A stretch of 9,611 nt of DNA from Bacteroidota bacterium (GTDB taxonomy: Bacteria; Bacteroidota; Bacteroidia; Chitinophagales; Chitinophagaceae). The notes under the pieces were generated by a model that saw nothing but the letters and a program-made list of their open reading frames with translations, did no database searches and was not told the origin of the DNA. The stretch spans positions 1 through 9,611 of the forward strand of contig JAFAGE010000371.1 in NCBI GenBank assembly GCA_023423015.1, read 5' to 3'. A program made the translations under genes and the position numbers. Positions 6,706 to 9,611 of the stretch are shown here, one piece after another (position 1 is the stretch's first letter; the number at the start of each line of letters is the position of its first letter).

Positions 6706-7740
6706 TTACATAGCTGCGGACATTGGGTGCATTACCAGCCGCGAGGGAACTTGTTCCGTAAAATAGATTTCCTCCCCGTTGTCGTTTACTTCTTCTTTAT
6801 CCAGGATTTTCATCATCATCTGCATTGCGCGATCACCTTGCAGAAAAGGATATTGCTCCACCGAACCAAGCGGCGGATGAGTAATATGGCTGGTGATCGG
6901 GCGATTGGCATAGCTCAGGAAAAGAATGTCTTTATTGATCCGGATGTTATGCGCATGAGCAAACTGCACCACATCGAGGTGTACATAGTCGTTGAATGTT
7001 ACAATTGCGTTCGGCGGTGTTTTTAGTGAGATGAGTTTCTCTACTGCATTGTATGTGCTTTCTCTTGAAAAATCTGTGTTCTCCACATACTGCATATTCA
7101 CTTTCATCTTTCTCCGCGAAATTCCATCCATATATCCTTTCAGGCGTTCCTTGCACGCCTGCATTTCGCGTGGGCCATTTACAAGACCAATGCGTTTATA
7201 CCCTCTGTCGAACAGCCAGCTGATCATTTCGATGGTGCCATTGTAAATGTCGCAATACACTTTGTTTACATTTGAAAGTGCTGGCACGCGGTCGATATAC
7301 ACTACTGGTATTCCGTATTTCTTTAAACCCTGCAAATGATCGTACCTCACTGTTTCTTTTGCAAGTGATATAATAATTCCGTCTACGCGTTGTTTCTTCA
7401 TCGTTTCTACCACTTTCTTTTCGCGGTCGTAATTATCAAAACTTTGTCCAAACAATATGGTGTATTCATGCTGAGTGGCAGCGATTTCAATTCCACTAAT
7501 TACATCTGAAAAAAAGTCTTCGCGTATGTAAGGAAGTACAACGCCGATAACTGCTGTGCGCTTTTTTCTGAATTGAATTGCCTGGTTGTTTGGTTCATAG
7601 TCGAGCTCCTTTGCGAGCTGTTTCACACGCATACGTGTGGCAAGGCCGATTCTCGGATGATCCTTAAGTGCCCGCGATACGGTAGAAATGGAAACGTTCA
7701 GGCGCAGGGCAATTTCTTTAATGGTGGGGAGCTTCTGCAT
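6706..7740 (-). CDS. LacI/GalR-family transcriptional regulator
   Basis: The 344-aa protein has the full LacI layout. The N-terminal helix-turn-helix TIKEIALRLNVSISTVSRAL (6-25) carries the classic V-S-x-S-T-V-S-R-A-L recognition helix. The hinge region follows (LAKELDYEPNNQAI, 42-55), then a periplasmic-binding-protein-like effector domain from residue 63 (TAVIGVVLPYIREDFFSDVISG) with typical segments DGIIISLA (120-127), YIDRVPA (148-154) and RIGLVNGP (183-190). Length is normal. Such proteins usually repress sugar genes and release DNA on binding a sugar or sugar phosphate. It lies just upstream of, and in the same direction as, the four-gene sugar block, so that block is its likely target. 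The dyad at 7771-7794, 30 bp before its start, may be an autoregulatory site. The effector sugar cannot be read from sequence. Confidence 0.9.
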   Translation of the reverse strand: MQKLPTIKEIALRLNVSISTVSRALKDHPRIGLATRMRVKQLAKELDYEPNNQAIQFRKKRTAVIGVVLPYIREDFFSDVISGIEIAATQHEYTILFGQSFDNYDREKKVVETMKKQRVDGIIISLAKETVRYDHLQGLKKYGIPVVYIDRVPALSNVNKVYCDIYNGTIEMISWLFDRGYKRIGLVNGPREMQACKERLKGYMDGISRRKMKVNMQYVENTDFSRESTYNAVEKLISLKTPPNAIVTFNDYVHLDVVQFAHAHNIRINKDILFLSYANRPITSHITHPPLGSVEQYPFLQGDRAMQMMMKILDKEEVNDNGEEIYFTEQVPSRLVMHPMSAAM

Positions 7741-7770
7741 AACCCATACAATTTAATAAATACTGCGGGC

Positions 7771-7794
7771 ATTGTTCCTTGTACGGTGAACAAT
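7771..7794. promoter_or_regulatory. 24-bp dyad between lacI and the PfpI gene (candidate operator)
   Basis: ATTGTTC (7771-7777) and its exact reverse complement GAACAAT (7788-7794) flank a 10-nt spacer with the palindromic centre GTAC, so 9 of 12 positions are symmetric; two of the other three become U-G pairs in RNA. It lies 30 bp upstream of the lacI ATG and about 52 bp upstream of the candidate promoter of the divergent PfpI gene. Its position suits autoregulation by the LacI protein. The 10-nt spacing between perfect arms is wider than in typical LacI operators, and a 5'-UTR hairpin in the lacI transcript is an alternative. Confidence 0.45.
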
Positions 7795-7845
7795 GAAGCT
7801 TCTTCATCTTGGCAGGAACTCAGCGGAGGTTCCCGCGGTCTCATT

Positions 7846-7877
7846 TTTGCTTATAAATGCACGCAAACGTATTTCTG
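7846..7877 (+). promoter_or_regulatory. Candidate Bacteroidota-type promoter for the PfpI-family gene
   Basis: TTTG at 7846-7849 and TATTTCTG at 7870-7877 are separated by 20 nt. The second box matches the Bacteroidota -7 consensus TAnnTTTG at five of its six fixed positions. The predicted transcript would start about 15 nt before the ATG at 7898, which supports that ATG over the upstream in-frame one at 7793. Confidence 0.45.
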
Positions 7878-7897
7878 AACAACAAAAAACGTTAGTT

Positions 7898-8458
7898 ATG
7901 GCACAAGGAAATCTGAAAGGAAAGAAAGTAGCGATTATAACAGAAAACGGGTTCGAAGAAGTGGAACTTACATCACCATTGAAGGTGCTCAAAGAAGCAG
8001 GAGCAGAAGTGTCGATCGTGTCTCCACAAAAGGATAAGGTAAAAGCCTGGGATCATGATCATTGGTCAATAGAATTGCCGGTAGACATTAACATCGATGC
8101 CGCGGATCCCGATAGTTTCGACGCGCTTGTAGTTCCCGGTGGCGTACTGAACCCGGACACAATGCGCCTGAACCAAAAGTGCGTGGATTTTGCCAAATGG
8201 TTTTTGGAAGCCGGAAAACCAGTAGCTGCAATATGCCATGGTCCGCAACTATTAATTGAAACCGGGTTACTGCGCGGAAGAACCATGACCTCATACTCTT
8301 CCATTAAAACCGACCTGGTCAATGCAGGGGTAAACTGGGAAGACAAAGAAGTAGTGGTAGACAAAGGACTGGTGACAAGCCGCAGCCCGAAAGACCTCGA
8401 TGCCTTCAACAGGAAGATGGTTGAAGAAATAGTTGAAGGTGTTCATGAGCACGCGTAG
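7898..8458 (+). CDS. PfpI/DJ-1 family protein (class I glutamine amidotransferase-like)
   Basis: From the ATG at 7898 the protein is 186 aa and matches intracellular protease PfpI-type proteins almost end to end. KKVAIITENGFEEVEL (9-24) carries the conserved Glu20. FDALVVPGG (74-82) precedes the nucleophile elbow VAAICHGPQLLIETG (109-123) with Cys113 and the adjacent His114. TSYSSIKTDLVNAGV (131-145) and VDKGLVTSRSPKDLDAF (154-170) complete the family pattern. The Glu-Cys-His set equals that of archaeal PfpI. Members act as stress proteins with glyoxalase/deglycase or peptidase activity attributed to them; which applies is not decided by sequence. It is cytoplasmic. An in-frame ATG at 7793 would add 35 residues without family resemblance and would overlap the dyad and promoter, so it was not chosen. 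It is divergent from lacI and probably not part of the sugar operon. Confidence 0.9.
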   Translation: MAQGNLKGKKVAIITENGFEEVELTSPLKVLKEAGAEVSIVSPQKDKVKAWDHDHWSIELPVDINIDAADPDSFDALVVPGGVLNPDTMRLNQKCVDFAKWFLEAGKPVAAICHGPQLLIETGLLRGRTMTSYSSIKTDLVNAGVNWEDKEVVVDKGLVTSRSPKDLDAFNRKMVEEIVEGVHEHA

Positions 8459-8467
8459 AGCTTACGC
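8453..8467. terminator. Weak hairpin between convergent genes
   Basis: GCGTA (8453-8457) and TACGC (8463-8467) form a 5-bp stem around a 5-nt loop, spanning the PfpI stop codon and lying 10 bp before the convergent gene's stop. There is no clear T-run on either strand, so it may only slow transcription or be chance. Confidence 0.25.
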
Positions 8468-8477
8468 TTGCTGATTA

Positions 8478-9611
8478 TTACTTCGCCAGCGGATCGGGGC
8501 GTATCTGGAATTTAAACACTTTACTCGACGTACCTTTTCCACCTTCCATGTGAAAAGGTGCGCGGGTACTGATGGTTGCCCATAAGCCGCGACCCTTCCA
8601 ACCGGCATCGGCATTATCTATGCGTCCGTCCATCCACTTGGTGTAGAATCCCATTGGATATGGAACACGCAATACAACCCATTTTCCATCCTTCAATACC
8701 AACAGGCCTTCAGATTCATTGCCGGTGTTTATGGGTGTATTTTCTCCCAGGCCCAGTGTATTAAACTGGTCTACCCATGTGTAATAACTCGACTCTGCGC
8801 TTCCGGGAAGGTCCAGGTTTTTGAACTGGGGTAGTGGTTCTGTGTAGAATGTCCATCCTTCAGGGCAGTGTTGGCCGGTTGCTTTGGGTCCGTTCCGAAT
8901 CTTACATTTTCTGCAATCAAAGCTCGCCATATGTCCGCTTGCAAGTGCTACCCATGCAACTCCATTCCGGTCTACATCCATACCACGTGGAGAAAATCCT
9001 TCTACAGGTTCTCCCTTTTCATTCAGAGGAAGTTCGAAATATTCAACGAGAGCCGTCTCAGTCGGGTTTGAACCAGGGGTCATACGAACCAATCCACCCG
9101 GGTATCCAAGGTTTGAACCCCATACAGATCCGTCGGGAGCAGGTGACGCAGCATACAAGCCTTTATTAATTCTCTTGTCTTTCGATGGATCAGCAGGCGC
9201 ATTGGGCTCTGTGTATGCATCCCTTTTCCCATTGCCATTGTAGTCGAGGATAAGAGGCGTCCATCCCTGGGCAGCCTTTTCATCGCCGGTTTCAAGATAT
9301 TTTTTGGTATCAAGCCAGCCTACCACGGAACCACCTCCGCTTGTCCACAGCGTATTGTTTGAATCTTCGGCAAACATCAGGTGATGCGTACTGAAGCATG
9401 TATTGATTGGTGTATACTTGCCGGTTCTGGGATCATACACGCCGAGTTGCCTGTATGAATTATCAACCGGGAAAGCCTTTGCTGATGGATGATCAGAACC
9501 TTCTTTACAGAAATCAGGATTATCTGAAGGACGCACAGTTGCAGTAATCCATACACGGCCATCCTGGTCGATCATGGGATTATGAACATTTGTTTTACTG
9601 TTCCATATAGC
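8478..9611 (-). CDS. Beta-propeller-like (streptogramin lyase-like) protein of unknown function, C-terminal part
   Basis: The frame stays open from the TAA at 8478-8480 to the right edge, so the ATG at 9575 is probably internal and the N-terminus is missing. About 377 residues are visible. Repeated units of the type 'D-G-x-V/A-W' occur (DQDGRVWITA, NNTLWTSGGG, DGSVWGSNLG, DRNGVAWVALASG), as in Vgb/streptogramin-lyase and NHL-like propellers. Other traits, numbered from the ATG at 9575: a DxNxNGxxD calcium-type loop (DYNGNGKRD, 111-119), an HH pair after Cys60 (STHHL), and five cysteines (23, 60, 221, 224, 237), of which DCRKCK...GQHC forms a cluster. The cysteine content and propeller style suggest an exported protein. 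Similar proteins are, to my memory, often annotated as carboxypeptidase-regulatory-like or lyase-like; I cannot assign a reaction. It converges on the PfpI gene with an 19-bp gap. Confidence 0.72.
   Translation of the reverse strand, partial: AIWNSKTNVHNPMIDQDGRVWITATVRPSDNPDFCKEGSDHPSAKAFPVDNSYRQLGVYDPRTGKYTPINTCFSTHHLMFAEDSNNTLWTSGGGSVVGWLDTKKYLETGDEKAAQGWTPLILDYNGNGKRDAYTEPNAPADPSKDKRINKGLYAASPAPDGSVWGSNLGYPGGLVRMTPGSNPTETALVEYFELPLNEKGEPVEGFSPRGMDVDRNGVAWVALASGHMASFDCRKCKIRNGPKATGQHCPEGWTFYTEPLPQFKNLDLPGSAESSYYTWVDQFNTLGLGENTPINTGNESEGLLVLKDGKWVVLRVPYPMGFYTKWMDGRIDNADAGWKGRGLWATISTRAPFHMEGGKGTSSKVFKFQIRPDPLAK

Noticed and set aside
6746..6757. GGAAC-TT-GTTCC palindrome as a second operator
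   Set aside because: It lies within the lacI coding sequence near its 3' end, has only 5-bp arms, and the codons explain the bases; kept only as a side remark.
7793..7897. In-frame upstream start adding 35 residues to the PfpI-family protein
   Set aside because: The added residues do not resemble the family, the ATG lies inside the 24-bp dyad, and the candidate promoter lies downstream of it.
8059..8409. - strand open frame of 116 codons opposite the PfpI gene
   Set aside because: It is a shadow of a strongly conserved gene; the composition (rich in Ser, Thr, Pro) is typical of antisense translation.
8898..8915. CRKCK as a possible CXXCK heme-binding motif in the propeller-like protein
   Set aside because: A single CXXCK without other c-type heme motifs or an NrfA-like context is most likely chance; the cysteines fit a disulfide or metal cluster better.

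Overview
The window looks like a chromosomal segment from a Bacteroidota bacterium, probably a soil or freshwater Chitinophagaceae-type organism. This rests on protein style (a short lipoprotein signal with Cys-Lys-Lys after the lipobox), the lack of Shine-Dalgarno sequences before starts, a candidate promoter of the Bacteroidota TTTG / TAnnTTTG type, and moderate GC content. The lineage is an inference from sequence style. No RNA genes, insertion sequences, CRISPR arrays or phage genes were seen.

Left third, + strand (1-3197): the C-terminal end of an M28-type zinc aminopeptidase, an arylsulfotransferase-family (ASST) lipoprotein, and a trypsin-like serine protease with a C-terminal TPR-like region. 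Gaps are only 15-18 bp, so the three may be co-transcribed. All appear to act outside the cytoplasm. A candidate terminator lies at 3281-3308.

Middle, - strand (3313-7740): reading leftwards, a LacI-family regulator, a 103-aa probable dimeric alpha/beta-barrel protein, a divergent glucosamine-6-phosphate isomerase/deaminase (NagB-like) protein, a PfkB-family sugar kinase overlapping it by 4 bases, and a PIG-L (LmbE-like) deacetylase. The last four form a tight block that I read as an amino-sugar (or modified hexose) utilisation operon controlled by the LacI protein. This is the most interesting part: the NagB-like protein keeps its phosphate-binding Arg and Lys and its catalytic Asp/His but has Gln in place of the ring-opening Glu. 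A 7-bp tandem G-rich repeat with G-quadruplex potential and overlapping AT-rich inverted repeats lie between lacI and the operon.

Right third: a 24-bp dyad sits upstream of lacI, followed by a + strand PfpI/DJ-1-family protein with its own candidate promoter. Facing it on the - strand is the C-terminal part of a secreted-type beta-propeller-like protein of unknown function, which runs off the right edge of the window.
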